A stretch of 12,256 nucleotides of DNA from Burkholderiaceae bacterium (GTDB taxonomy: Bacteria > Pseudomonadota > Gammaproteobacteria > Burkholderiales > Burkholderiaceae_E), in contig JAHYJF010000085.1 in the NCBI GenBank assembly GCA_019428955.1, forward strand, positions 1 through 12,256. Direction: 5' to 3'. The notes under the pieces are model-generated. The model was not told where the DNA came from. It saw nothing but the letters and a program-made list of their open reading frames with translations, and searched no databases. A program made the translations under genes and the position numbers. This document shows, one piece after another, positions 1 to 6,668 of the stretch (its first letter is position 1; each line of letters starts with the position of its first letter).

Positions 1-127
1 TCCAGCGCCGGCGCAAATCCCCGCAAACGCCTTCCACAACCTCATCAACTCCGATCCCAAGTCAAGAAAAACCTCGCTTCGAACCAAAAACAGCGTCGTC
101 AGCGACGTGATGAAATATGCGGGCTAG
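1..127 (+). CDS. possible C-terminal tail of an unknown protein (5' truncated)
   Basis: One forward frame, whose first full codon begins at base 2, is open from the window edge to a TAG at 125-127. It encodes about 41 residues ending in ...SVVSDVMKYAG. Third positions are mostly G or C, as in the other genes here, and the other two forward frames read as less protein-like arginine- or serine-rich text. The tail is hydrophilic and basic in its middle, with no membrane segment. I do not recognise the family. It runs in the same direction as the TRAP genes but ends 180 bases before them, with repeats and a promoter between, so it is probably a separate transcription unit. The piece is too short for certainty and could be non-coding. 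Confidence 0.4.
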   Translation, partial: PAPAQIPANAFHNLINSDPKSRKTSLRTKNSVVSDVMKYAG

Positions 128-133
128 CTGAAC

Positions 134-147
134 GCCGGTAATCCGGC
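134..147 (+). other. small GC hairpin after the first possible stop codon
   Basis: GCCGG (134-138) and CCGGC (143-147) are perfect inverted arms around a TAAT loop, a few bases after the TAG at 125-127. No T-tract follows, so it is at best a weak or factor-assisted transcript end. Confidence 0.25.
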
Positions 148-155
148 TACGTACA

Positions 156-199
156 AGCACTTGCTGAGCACTTGCTGAGTACTTGCTAAGCAAGTATTG
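156..199 (+). repeat. 11-bp phased direct repeats ending in an inverted half-site
   Basis: Three head-to-tail 11-bp units are visible: AGCACTTGCTG at 156-166, the identical unit at 167-177, and AGTACTTGCTA at 178-188. A fourth segment at 189-199 carries the core in inverted orientation (AGCAAGTA). Units three and four form a perfect inverted repeat, TACTTGCT (180-187), one base, AGCAAGTA (189-196). A CAAG-CA-CTTG palindrome at 154-163 overlaps the first unit. The period is about one helical turn, so all copies face the same side of the DNA. The array abuts the -35 hexamer that begins at 197, which suggests a regulator-binding array for the TRAP operon. The cognate protein is not identifiable. 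Confidence 0.6.
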
Positions 200-225
200 C
201 CAATGACCTAGGTCTAGACTACGAT
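197..225 (+). promoter_or_regulatory. sigma70-type promoter of the TRAP operon
   Basis: TTGCCA (197-202) and TACGAT (220-225) are separated by exactly 17 bases and match the -35 and -10 consensus at five and four of six positions. Transcription would start near 232, giving a leader of about 75 bases before the dctP start. The spacer holds two overlapping perfect palindromes, ACCTAGGT (206-213) and GTCTAGAC (212-219). The repeat array lies directly upstream. Promoter activity is inferred from the match only. Confidence 0.5.
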
Positions 226-295
226 GGGCAAGCATACTAGCCCTGCGACTGGGGACTATTTCCGGCGCCCGGACGATAGACAACGAATCATCCAC

Positions 296-301
296 AGGAG
301 G
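296..301 (+). promoter_or_regulatory. ribosome binding site that fixes the dctP start
   Basis: A perfect AGGAGG sits six bases before the ATG at 308. The in-frame ATG at 224 lies inside the predicted -10 element and has no such site, so 308 is the start. Confidence 0.85.
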
Positions 302-307
302 CTGACA

Positions 308-1459
308 ATGACTGACAAGAAAGCTGTATCTTCCACGACGACGGTGGCAACCGGCAGCAGCCGGCGCAAATTCCTCGGAACCGCAGCTGGTGGTGTAGCT
401 GGCGCTGCCGCGTTGGCGGCCCCGATGATCTCGGTGGCGCAATCGCCGATCGTTCTGAAGATGCAGGGTGCCTGGGGCGCCAAGGACATCTTCAATGAGA
501 TGGCCGAACAGTATGTCCAGCGGGTCAACGAGATGGCCAGCGGGCGGCTGCGCATCGACTACCTGGTGGCCGGCTCGGTCGTCAAGCCCTTTGAAGTGAT
601 GGACGCGACCAGCAAGGGCGTTATCGACGCCGCCCACACGGTCGCGGTCTACTGGTACGGCAAGAGCAAGGTCGCTTCGCTCTTCGGTTCCGGCCCGATC
701 AACGGTTGCGACGCCAACCAGATGCTGGCGTGGATCCAGCGCCAGGGCCAGCCGTTCTTTGACGAACTGGTAGCAAAGCTTGGGCTTGACGTGGTGGCGT
801 TCTGGGCGATGCCGATGCCGACCCAGCCTCTGGGCTGGTTCAAGAAGCCGATCAAGGGCGCGGCCGACCTCAAGGGCTTCAAGTATCGCACCGTGGGCCT
901 GGCTGCCGACCTGATGCAGGAAATGGGCATGAAGGTTACCCAGCTGCCGGGCGGCGAGATCGTGCCGGCGATGGAACGCGGCGTGATCGACGCCTTCGAG
1001 TTCAACAACCCGACCTCTGACCGCCGCTTCGGGGCCCAGGACGTAGCCAAGAACTACTACATGGGCAGTTACCACCAGGCGATGGAGTTCTTCGAGATCG
1101 ATTTCAACAAGAAGAAATTCAACTCGCTGCCCAAGGACCTGCAGGCCATCCTTCAATATGCGGCAGAAGCGGCATCGACCTCGAATTACGCGCTGGCGAT
1201 GGACCAGTACTCGACCGACCTGCAGGAACTGAAGAACAAGGAAAAGGTCAATGTGCTGCGCACCCCGAAGGATGTCTTCGCGGCGCAACTGGTGGCGTGG
1301 GACAAGATCGTCAAGAAGTTGACCGCCGAGGATCCGTTCTTTGCCAAGGTCTGGGAATCGCAGAAAGCCTGGGCCAAGCGCGTCGGCTACTACGCCTACT
1401 TCAATGGCGCCGACAACCAGTTGGCCTACGAGCACCTCTACGGCAAGCTCGGGTTCTAA
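308..1459 (+). CDS. dctP: TRAP transporter solute-binding protein, TakP/FcbT1 type, Tat-exported
   Basis: This 383-residue periplasmic receptor captures a small, probably carboxylate, ligand and hands it to the DctQM permease. The N-terminus has a twin-arginine signal: SRRKFLG at 18-24, then an alanine/glycine-rich hydrophobic stretch, with likely cleavage after Ala44 (SVA|Q). The mature part follows the TakP/FcbT1 pattern: a DAAHTVAVYWYGK segment near 107-119, the carboxylate-binding-type Arg194 in FKYRTVG, and GGEIVPAMERGVIDAFE at about 215-231. At the position of the TakP Glu-Trp pair the protein has Glu231-Phe232, so the pocket differs somewhat from the 2-oxoacid receptor. Length is normal for the family. 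The start is set by AGGAGG. A strong hairpin terminator after the stop should leave this gene expressed above the permease genes, as is usual for binding proteins. The family is secure; the ligand is unknown and could be an oxoacid, hydroxyacid, aromatic acid or amide-bearing acid. Confidence 0.9.
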   Translation: MTDKKAVSSTTTVATGSSRRKFLGTAAGGVAGAAALAAPMISVAQSPIVLKMQGAWGAKDIFNEMAEQYVQRVNEMASGRLRIDYLVAGSVVKPFEVMDATSKGVIDAAHTVAVYWYGKSKVASLFGSGPINGCDANQMLAWIQRQGQPFFDELVAKLGLDVVAFWAMPMPTQPLGWFKKPIKGAADLKGFKYRTVGLAADLMQEMGMKVTQLPGGEIVPAMERGVIDAFEFNNPTSDRRFGAQDVAKNYYMGSYHQAMEFFEIDFNKKKFNSLPKDLQAILQYAAEAASTSNYALAMDQYSTDLQELKNKEKVNVLRTPKDVFAAQLVAWDKIVKKLTAEDPFFAKVWESQKAWAKRVGYYAYFNGADNQLAYEHLYGKLGF

Positions 1460-1494
1460 TGTTGAAATCGGCCTCGCAACTCAGGTGAGGCCTC

Positions 1495-1529
1495 AAGGAG
1501 GCGGCGCATCACGCGCTGCCTCCTTTTTT
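1495..1529 (+). terminator. intrinsic terminator between dctP and dctQ
   Basis: GGAGGCGGCGC (1497-1507) pairs with GCGCTGCCTCC (1513-1523), an 11-bp stem with one G-U pair, around a five-base loop. Six T residues follow at 1524-1529. AA at 1495-1496 can extend the stem. It lies inside the operon, 36 bases past the dctP stop and about 50 before the dctQ start, so it probably gives partial termination that favours the binding protein over the permease. Confidence 0.85.
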
Positions 1530-1575
1530 GAGCGCAGCACGCTGTCGACGTCACGAAATTGCAAGGACTGATGCC

Positions 1576-2166
1576 ATGCTCCAGAGATTCCTGATCATGA
1601 TCGATAGTTTCAGCATGGCCGTGGGGCATGCGTTCGCGTGGTGCATCATGATCCTCACGCTGGGTACCTCCTACGAGGTCTTCATGCGCTATGTGCTGAA
1701 CAATCCGACCAGCTGGGCCTTCGACATGAGCTACATCATGTACGGCGGGCTGTTCATCATGTCGGGCGCTTACGCGCTCTCGCGCAACGCCCACGTCCGC
1801 GGCGACGTGATATTCAGGCTCCTGCCGCCAAGGGTGCAGGCGAGCGTCGAGCTGGTGCTCTACTTCATCTTCTTCTATCCCGGCGTCACCGCGTTGATCA
1901 TCGCCGGCTATGGCTACGCCCACGATTCCTTCGGCTACACCGAGGTGAGCGTCAATAGTCCGGTGGGGGTGCCGATCTGGCAGCTCAAGGCCCTGATCCC
2001 CTTGGCCGGGATCATGCTCTTCATCCAGGGCATCGCCCAGGTTATCCGCTGCATCCTGTGCATCCAGACCGGAACCTGGCCACGGCAACTCCACGACGTG
2101 GAGGAACTCGACAGCGTCCTGCTCCAGGAACATGCCAAGCAAGTTGCCGAGGAGTGTGCCAAATGA
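1576..2166 (+). CDS. dctQ: TRAP transporter small permease subunit (DctQ, FcbT2-like)
   Basis: This 196-residue inner-membrane protein is the small subunit that, with DctM, forms the sodium-coupled TRAP permease. Four hydrophobic segments are visible at about 15-35, 50-68, 90-112 and 136-163. The family signature EVFMRYVLNNPTSWAFD sits at 34-50, and a charged cytoplasmic-type tail ends the protein. AAGGA at 1563-1567 sits eight bases before the chosen ATG. The reading frame extends upstream to a TTG at 1528, but that codon lies in the terminator T-tract and has no ribosome binding site. The stop overlaps the dctM start as ATGA, so the two are translationally coupled. The loop between the third and fourth segments (about 113-135) is fairly long, as seen in the mannitol/chloroaromatic (FcbT2) subgroup. 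The family call is secure. Confidence 0.9.
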   Translation: MLQRFLIMIDSFSMAVGHAFAWCIMILTLGTSYEVFMRYVLNNPTSWAFDMSYIMYGGLFIMSGAYALSRNAHVRGDVIFRLLPPRVQASVELVLYFIFFYPGVTALIIAGYGYAHDSFGYTEVSVNSPVGVPIWQLKALIPLAGIMLFIQGIAQVIRCILCIQTGTWPRQLHDVEELDSVLLQEHAKQVAEECAK

Positions 2167-3509
2167 GCAATCCAGAACTTGCGCTTTTGATGCTCGGCAG
2201 CTTCGTCTTCGTCATCCTGCTGGGCTTTCCCATCGCCTTCACGCTGATGGCCATGGGCGTCATGTTCGGCTACTACGCCTACTACGTGCCGGGCCAGGAG
2301 TTCTTTGACAGCCGGGTCTTCTACCTGCTCTCCCAGAACACCTTCAGCATCATGAACAACGACGTGCTCACTGCCGTGCCGTTGTTTCTGTTCATGGGCT
2401 ATATGATAGAGAGATCGAACATCCTCGACCGGCTCTTCTACAGCTTGCAGGTGGCGCTGCGGGCGATTCCAGGCGCGATGGCGGTGGCGGCGCTGATCAC
2501 CTGCGCGCTCTTCGCCACGGCCACCGGTATCGTCGGCGCGGTCGTAACCCTGATGGGTTTGCTGGCCTTCCCGGCCATGCTCAAGGCCGGCTACGACGAA
2601 AAACTCTCGGCCGGCGTGATCTGCGCCGGCGGCACCCTGGGGATCCTGATCCCGCCCTCGATCATGCTGATCGTCTACGGCGCCACGTCGGCAGTTTCCG
2701 TGGTCAAGCTCTACGCCGCAGCGCTGGTTCCGGGTTTCCTGCTCGCCAGCCTGTACGTAATCTATGTCATCGCTCGCGTAAAGATCAACCCCAAGCTCGC
2801 GCCCAGGCTGCCCAGGTCGGAGACCGATATTCCCTGGGGCAGAGTGATCTTGCTGCTGACCCAGGCCTTCATCCCGCTGGCTGTCCTGATCATGTCGGTG
2901 CTGGGCGCGATCCTGTTCGGGCTCGCCACGCCCAGCGAGGCCGCGGCAATCGGCGCCCTGGGAGCGATCCTGCTGGCCGTCAGCTACAAGGCATTCACCT
3001 GGGCCCGCCTCAAGGAGGCGGTCTTCCTGACGGCGCGCACGTCGGCGATGGTGTGCTGGCTGTTCGTCGGTTCCTGGACATTCTCCTCGATCTTTTCCTA
3101 TCTCGGCGGCGAGGGGCTAATCAAGGAATTCGTGCTGGCGATGGATCTCAACACGACCACCTTCCTGCTGCTCTCCCAGGTGATCATCTTCCTGTTGGGA
3201 TGGCCGCTGGAGTGGAGCGAGATCATCATCATCTTCGTGCCGATCTTCCTGCCCTTGCTGGCGCACTTCAACGTCGACCCGATGTTCTTCGGCATTCTGG
3301 TGGCGCTGAATCTACAGACCTCGTTCCTGACCCCGCCGATGGCAATGTCGGCTTACTACCTCAAGGGAATTGCGCCACCGCACGTGCAGCTCTGGACCAT
3401 CTTCAAGGGATGTTTCCCGTTCCTCGCGATGGTCTTCATAACGATGTTTTTGGTCTACGTATTCCCGCAGATCGTCACCTGGCTGCCCGACGTGCTCTAC
3501 GGCAACTGA
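2163..3509 (+). CDS. dctM: TRAP transporter large permease subunit (DctM, FcbT3-like)
   Basis: This 448-residue polytopic membrane protein is the ion-coupled transport subunit that accepts substrate from DctP. Family landmarks include FPIAF at 22-26, the first hairpin with FATATGIVG near 117-125, the strongly conserved GTLGILIPPS at 157-166, the mid-protein motif GLATPSEAAAIGALG at 253-267, and the second hairpin TSFLTPPMAMSAYYLKG at about 386-402. At least ten hydrophobic segments are apparent and length is typical. GAGGAG at 2149-2154, within the end of dctQ, sits eight bases before the ATG, and the start overlaps the dctQ stop. The next gene's ribosome binding site overlaps this gene's stop, so amidase translation probably depends on read-through from here. 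The FcbT3 grouping follows from the TakP-type receptor and is an inference. Confidence 0.92.
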   Translation: MSNPELALLMLGSFVFVILLGFPIAFTLMAMGVMFGYYAYYVPGQEFFDSRVFYLLSQNTFSIMNNDVLTAVPLFLFMGYMIERSNILDRLFYSLQVALRAIPGAMAVAALITCALFATATGIVGAVVTLMGLLAFPAMLKAGYDEKLSAGVICAGGTLGILIPPSIMLIVYGATSAVSVVKLYAAALVPGFLLASLYVIYVIARVKINPKLAPRLPRSETDIPWGRVILLLTQAFIPLAVLIMSVLGAILFGLATPSEAAAIGALGAILLAVSYKAFTWARLKEAVFLTARTSAMVCWLFVGSWTFSSIFSYLGGEGLIKEFVLAMDLNTTTFLLLSQVIIFLLGWPLEWSEIIIIFVPIFLPLLAHFNVDPMFFGILVALNLQTSFLTPPMAMSAYYLKGIAPPHVQLWTIFKGCFPFLAMVFITMFLVYVFPQIVTWLPDVLYGN

Positions 3510-3523
3510 GGAGTATATTTCTA

Positions 3524-4885
3524 ATGAAACCCGACGATCTCGTCGACATCACCTCGCTCACCGCTGCCGAAGCATTGGCGGCGATGCACGAGGGGCGCAC
3601 CAGCGCCGAAGACCTGGTCAAGGGTTGCCTGGCCAGGATCAAGGCTGACGACGATCGCGTCCAGGCCTGGATATTCCTCGACGAGGAGCGCGCGCTTGAG
3701 CAGGCGCGCAACGTCGACCGGGTGCGCCGTGAAGGCCATCGGATGGGTCCCTTGCACGGGCTGCCGGTAGGCATCAAGGACATCATCGACACCGCCGACA
3801 TGCCCACCGAGGACGGCACCGTGCTCACCGCCGGACGACGCCCCCCGTACGACGCCGCAGTCGTGGAGCGGTTGCGCTCGGCGGGCGCCATCATCCTCGG
3901 CAAGACCGTTACTACCGAGCTGGCCACCTACTCGCCGGGCAAGACCCGCAACCCGGTCAATCCCGAACACACCCCGGGTGGATCATCGAGCGGGTCGGCC
4001 GCCGCGGTGGCGGCTCATATGGTGCCGCTCGCCATCGGCACCCAGACCAACGGCAGCGTGATCCGTCCGGCCGCGTATTGTGGAGTTTTCGGCTACAAGC
4101 CAACCTTCGGATTGGTTTCCCGCCACGGCATACTCGAGCAGTCGCGACCGCTGGATCAGGTCGGCTTCTTCGCCCGCACGGTCGAGGATCTGGCGATCAT
4201 CGCCGACCCGATGATTGGCTACGACGAACGCGATTCGGCGACGCGCCACATCTCGCGCCCCAACCTGCGCGAAGTAGCGCTGCAGGAACCACCGATGCCG
4301 CCGATCTTCGCGTTTACCAAGACGCCCAATTGGGGCGATGCGGAGGAGCAGACCAGGCAGGCATTTGAGGAAGTCGCGCAAGCGCTCGGTGAACAGGCCA
4401 AGCCTTTCACGGTGCCGTCGATCTTCAACGACGCCTGGCAATGGCACGCCACAGTGATGGAAGCCGACTTGGCGCGCAATTTCCACGACCTCTACGAACG
4501 CGGCCGCGACCAGCTCAGCGACTCACTGCGCGCCCAGATAGAGCGCGGCCGACTCGTAACGGCCGTGGACTACAACAACGCTGTCAGCCGCATCGAGGCA
4601 ACCGGGCTCGCCTTCGAGGAGATCTTCGATCGATGCGACGTGATCATGACCGCGGCCACGGCCGGCCCCGCGCCGCACGGGCTGGAATCAACTGGAAGTC
4701 CGAGCTTTTGCACCTTGTGGACTTTTACAGGGATGCCGGCGGTTACGCTGCCGCTCTTGACGGCCGAAAATGGCATGCCGATGGGCATCCAGCTGGTCGG
4801 ACGCCGGGGCGACGATGCGCGGCTGCTGCGCACCGCGCGCTGGATGGTTAACTGGGTGCAGGAACTGGAGCGCAGCGCAAGCTGA
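3524..4885 (+). CDS. amidase-signature family hydrolase (GatA-like fold)
   Basis: This 453-residue cytoplasmic enzyme should hydrolyse an amide to an acid and ammonia or an amine. The Ser-cisSer-Lys triad is complete: Lys85 in GIKDIID, Ser154 in the GGSSSGS loop (152-158), and Ser178 as nucleophile in TQTNGSVIRP. The 24-residue spacing between the serines equals that in fatty acid amide hydrolase. TQTNGS replaces the more common TDTGGS, a variant I associate with stand-alone proteobacterial amidases rather than tRNA amidotransferase GatA; no gatB or gatC lies nearby. GAGGAG at 3508-3513 overlaps the dctM stop and lies ten bases before the ATG. Its tight linkage to the TRAP genes suggests it acts on the imported compound or a product of it. 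Substrate unknown; allophanate hydrolase or an aryl/alkyl amidase are alternatives. Confidence 0.88.
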   Translation: MKPDDLVDITSLTAAEALAAMHEGRTSAEDLVKGCLARIKADDDRVQAWIFLDEERALEQARNVDRVRREGHRMGPLHGLPVGIKDIIDTADMPTEDGTVLTAGRRPPYDAAVVERLRSAGAIILGKTVTTELATYSPGKTRNPVNPEHTPGGSSSGSAAAVAAHMVPLAIGTQTNGSVIRPAAYCGVFGYKPTFGLVSRHGILEQSRPLDQVGFFARTVEDLAIIADPMIGYDERDSATRHISRPNLREVALQEPPMPPIFAFTKTPNWGDAEEQTRQAFEEVAQALGEQAKPFTVPSIFNDAWQWHATVMEADLARNFHDLYERGRDQLSDSLRAQIERGRLVTAVDYNNAVSRIEATGLAFEEIFDRCDVIMTAATAGPAPHGLESTGSPSFCTLWTFTGMPAVTLPLLTAENGMPMGIQLVGRRGDDARLLRTARWMVNWVQELERSAS

Positions 4886-4899
4886 CGACGGAGAAGATT

Positions 4900-5082
4900 A
4901 TGCAAGGGAAATTCGCAAGAATCGTGATGGGCCTCATCGCGCTGGCTATGGCGATTGCCTTCTTCGCGCCGCCGGCAATAAAGCTCAAGGATCCGGCGAT
5001 GATCATCGTGATCCTGATCGGGGTCGCGATGATGGTCGCCAACTTCATCGAAGTGGTGCGCGCAAAAGACAACGAGTTATAG
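4900..5082 (+). CDS. small two-helix membrane protein, unknown function
   Basis: This 60-residue protein has two hydrophobic helices at about 7-25 and 33-50, separated by a short PPAIKLKDP turn. It has a basic N-terminus (QGKFAR) and a charged tail (EVVRAKDNEL). The pattern fits an inner-membrane hairpin with both ends on one side. It starts 14 bases after the amidase stop, with GGAG at 4890-4893 six bases before the ATG, so it belongs to the TRAP-amidase transcript. I do not recognise a named family. It could be an accessory or stabilising subunit of the transporter or simply a conserved hypothetical protein carried at the operon end. Coding is supported by the ribosome binding site, spacing and coherent membrane pattern. 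Confidence 0.7.
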   Translation: MQGKFARIVMGLIALAMAIAFFAPPAIKLKDPAMIIVILIGVAMMVANFIEVVRAKDNEL

Positions 5083-5102
5083 TCGCGCAGCGCACTGCCC
5101 CG

Positions 5103-5140
5103 GTCGGGCCAGCCGCCGCCAGCGGCAGCTAGTGCCCGAC
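5103..5140. terminator. possible bidirectional hairpin between convergent genes
   Basis: GTCGGGC (5103-5109) and GCCCGAC (5134-5140) are perfect inverted arms. Between them a nested pair, GCCGC (5112-5116) and GCGGC (5122-5126), encloses a five-base loop. The structure lies between the converging small membrane gene and the HAD-UbiA gene and includes the latter's stop codon. No T-tract is present on either strand, so intrinsic termination is uncertain. Confidence 0.3.
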
Positions 5141-6634
5141 GGCGTAGGCCAGAACGAAGGATATTCCGACGGCGGCGAGCAACCAGCGGCTGGTTACATC
5201 GCGCAATGCATGAACCAGCGGATCGTCGTGCATCAGGCCGCGCCCGGTATCGATCCACAGCCTCGACAGCCAGATCAGCATTGCGACCAGCGCACCCCAC
5301 AGGAACTCCGGCGTTGCATAGCGCTCGCTAACCTCGGGAAGTTGGACGTAAAGCGCCAGCACCAGCACCGAGGCGCACGAGGCCCCCATTCCCAGGGACC
5401 GCAGGGTCGCCAGGTCGGCTTCCTGATAGCCGCGCCCTGATGCGGCCTGGTCGCCGCGCTCGCGTGCCTGAACCAGTTCGCCGCAGCGCTTGACCAGGGC
5501 CAGGCTGAAGAACACAAACGCCGAGAAGGCGAACAGCCAGAACGACACTTCGACCCCGATCGCACTGCCACCCGCGGCGATACGCAGCGTGTACAGGCCG
5601 GCAAGCGTCACCACGTCGAACACCGCCAGAGGCTTGACGAACAGCGAGTAGGTCACGGTGGCGAACAGGTAGAACAACACCCAACCCGCCAGGGCCGGCG
5701 AGACCGCGGCCGCTATCAGCAGCGCCAGCGCGCACAGCAAGGCCGCGGCCATGAAACCATGCGCGACCCCGATTTCCCCCGCCGCAAAGGGCCGCATACG
5801 CTTGCGCGGATGGAGCCGGTCGACTTGCGTGTCGAGCAGGTCGTTGACGAGATATCCGCTGGACGCAGCCAGGCACATGGCCAACATTGCCACCAGCGCG
5901 GCGGTGATATCGCCAAGGTCGGTGAAATGAAACGAGGTGATCAGCGGGACCAGGACCAACAGGTTCTTCGCCCACTGGTAAGGCCGCAGTGCCCGGATCC
6001 ACATCCTGATCCGCCCGGAGCGCGTGGCACTGAAGCGCAAGTCGGCATTGCCCCAAGCCGCCGCCCGGGTCGTAACTGTGGAGGGAGCAGCCACCACGAT
6101 GGCCTGGCGTGCCGCGGCAAAGATGGGCAGGTCCTCGGAGCTATTGCCGCAATAGTCGAATTGACCGTCAGCGCTCGATTCGCGGATTGCCGCCAGCTTC
6201 GCCCTGCCCTTGAGATTGCGCCGGCCATCGCTCGCCAGCACTTCGTCAAAGATTCCCACGTGGGTGGCAATCTCCTGCGCGATGCTGCGATCGGCCGCCG
6301 TGGCCAGCACAATACGCGCACCTTCCTGGCGCCGCTGGTCCAGCCAATCGAGCAGTTCACCACGATAAGGAAGTGTGCTGGCGTCAACCGGCCCAACGGC
6401 CGCCACCGCAGCTTTGAAATGCGCCCTGCCCTTACCAAGCAACAGCCCCAGCAGCGCCCGCAACAACCGCAGCGGCGCGATGCGCAATGCGCTGGCGAAG
6501 CTTTCCCAGAGCATGTCGGAGTGCAGCAGCGTGCCGTCGAGGTCGACGAAGATCGGCGCCAAAAGAACGCGCTTTGTATCGCTATCGGTCGGGGTAGCGC
6601 GGTTCGTGACGCTATCGGCGCGATTGGTCGGCAT
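5129..6634 (-). CDS. HAD-like phosphatase fused to UbiA-family prenyltransferase (DPPR synthase-like)
   Basis: This 501-residue protein has two domains. The cytoplasmic N-terminal part (about 24-200) is a HAD-type hydrolase: Asp31-x-Asp33-Gly-Thr nucleophile loop, a LATAADR segment at 110-116 in place of motif II, Lys142 or Lys145 as motif III, and GNSSEDLP at 163-170 as motif IV. The C-terminal part (about 215-500) is a multi-helix UbiA prenyltransferase with LRPYQWAKN at 216-224, NDLLDTQVDRLHP at 264-276 (Asp residues for Mg-prenyl diphosphate), and a second Asp340 motif. These match decaprenyl-phosphate phosphoribosyltransferases, which make the arabinose donor precursor DPPR. The HAD half could act on a phosphorylated prenyl-sugar product. 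ATG 6634 is used because upstream starts lie inside atuA; no Shine-Dalgarno is visible. The fold is secure; the substrate is inferred. Confidence 0.85.
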   Translation of the reverse strand: MPTNRADSVTNRATPTDSDTKRVLLAPIFVDLDGTLLHSDMLWESFASALRIAPLRLLRALLGLLLGKGRAHFKAAVAAVGPVDASTLPYRGELLDWLDQRRQEGARIVLATAADRSIAQEIATHVGIFDEVLASDGRRNLKGRAKLAAIRESSADGQFDYCGNSSEDLPIFAAARQAIVVAAPSTVTTRAAAWGNADLRFSATRSGRIRMWIRALRPYQWAKNLLVLVPLITSFHFTDLGDITAALVAMLAMCLAASSGYLVNDLLDTQVDRLHPRKRMRPFAAGEIGVAHGFMAAALLCALALLIAAAVSPALAGWVLFYLFATVTYSLFVKPLAVFDVVTLAGLYTLRIAAGGSAIGVEVSFWLFAFSAFVFFSLALVKRCGELVQARERGDQAASGRGYQEADLATLRSLGMGASCASVLVLALYVQLPEVSERYATPEFLWGALVAMLIWLSRLWIDTGRGLMHDDPLVHALRDVTSRWLLAAVGISFVLAYAVGH

Positions 6635-6640
6635 GCGGCG

Positions 6641-6668
6641 ATTATAGGAGTCCAGTCGGAACTGGCAC
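6641..6668 (-). promoter_or_regulatory. possible promoter for a leaderless HAD-UbiA transcript
   Basis: Read on the minus strand, GTGCCA (6668-6663) and a perfect TATAAT (6646-6641) are 16 bases apart. The TATAAT includes the atuA stop codon. Only six bases separate it from the ATG at 6634, so transcription would begin at or next to the start codon. This fits the absence of a Shine-Dalgarno but is a motif match only. Confidence 0.35.

Noticed and set aside
224..307. N-terminal extension of dctP from the ATG at 224
   Set aside because: The ATG lies within the predicted -10 and has no ribosome binding site. The Tat signal reads correctly from 308, which has a perfect AGGAGG.
62..1435. 457-residue open frame on the minus strand across dctP
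   Set aside because: It is the antisense shadow of a GC-biased gene. The product is His/Arg/Leu-rich, has no domain and no ribosome binding site, and covers the promoter and repeats of the TRAP operon.
1528..1575. TTG start for dctQ
   Set aside because: It lies in the terminator T-tract and adds a non-homologous basic leader. ATG 1576 has a proper ribosome binding site.
3053..3523. 157-residue upstream extension of the amidase frame
   Set aside because: It is an out-of-frame reading of dctM rich in Arg/His. The amidase homology begins after the ATG at 3524, which has its own ribosome binding site.
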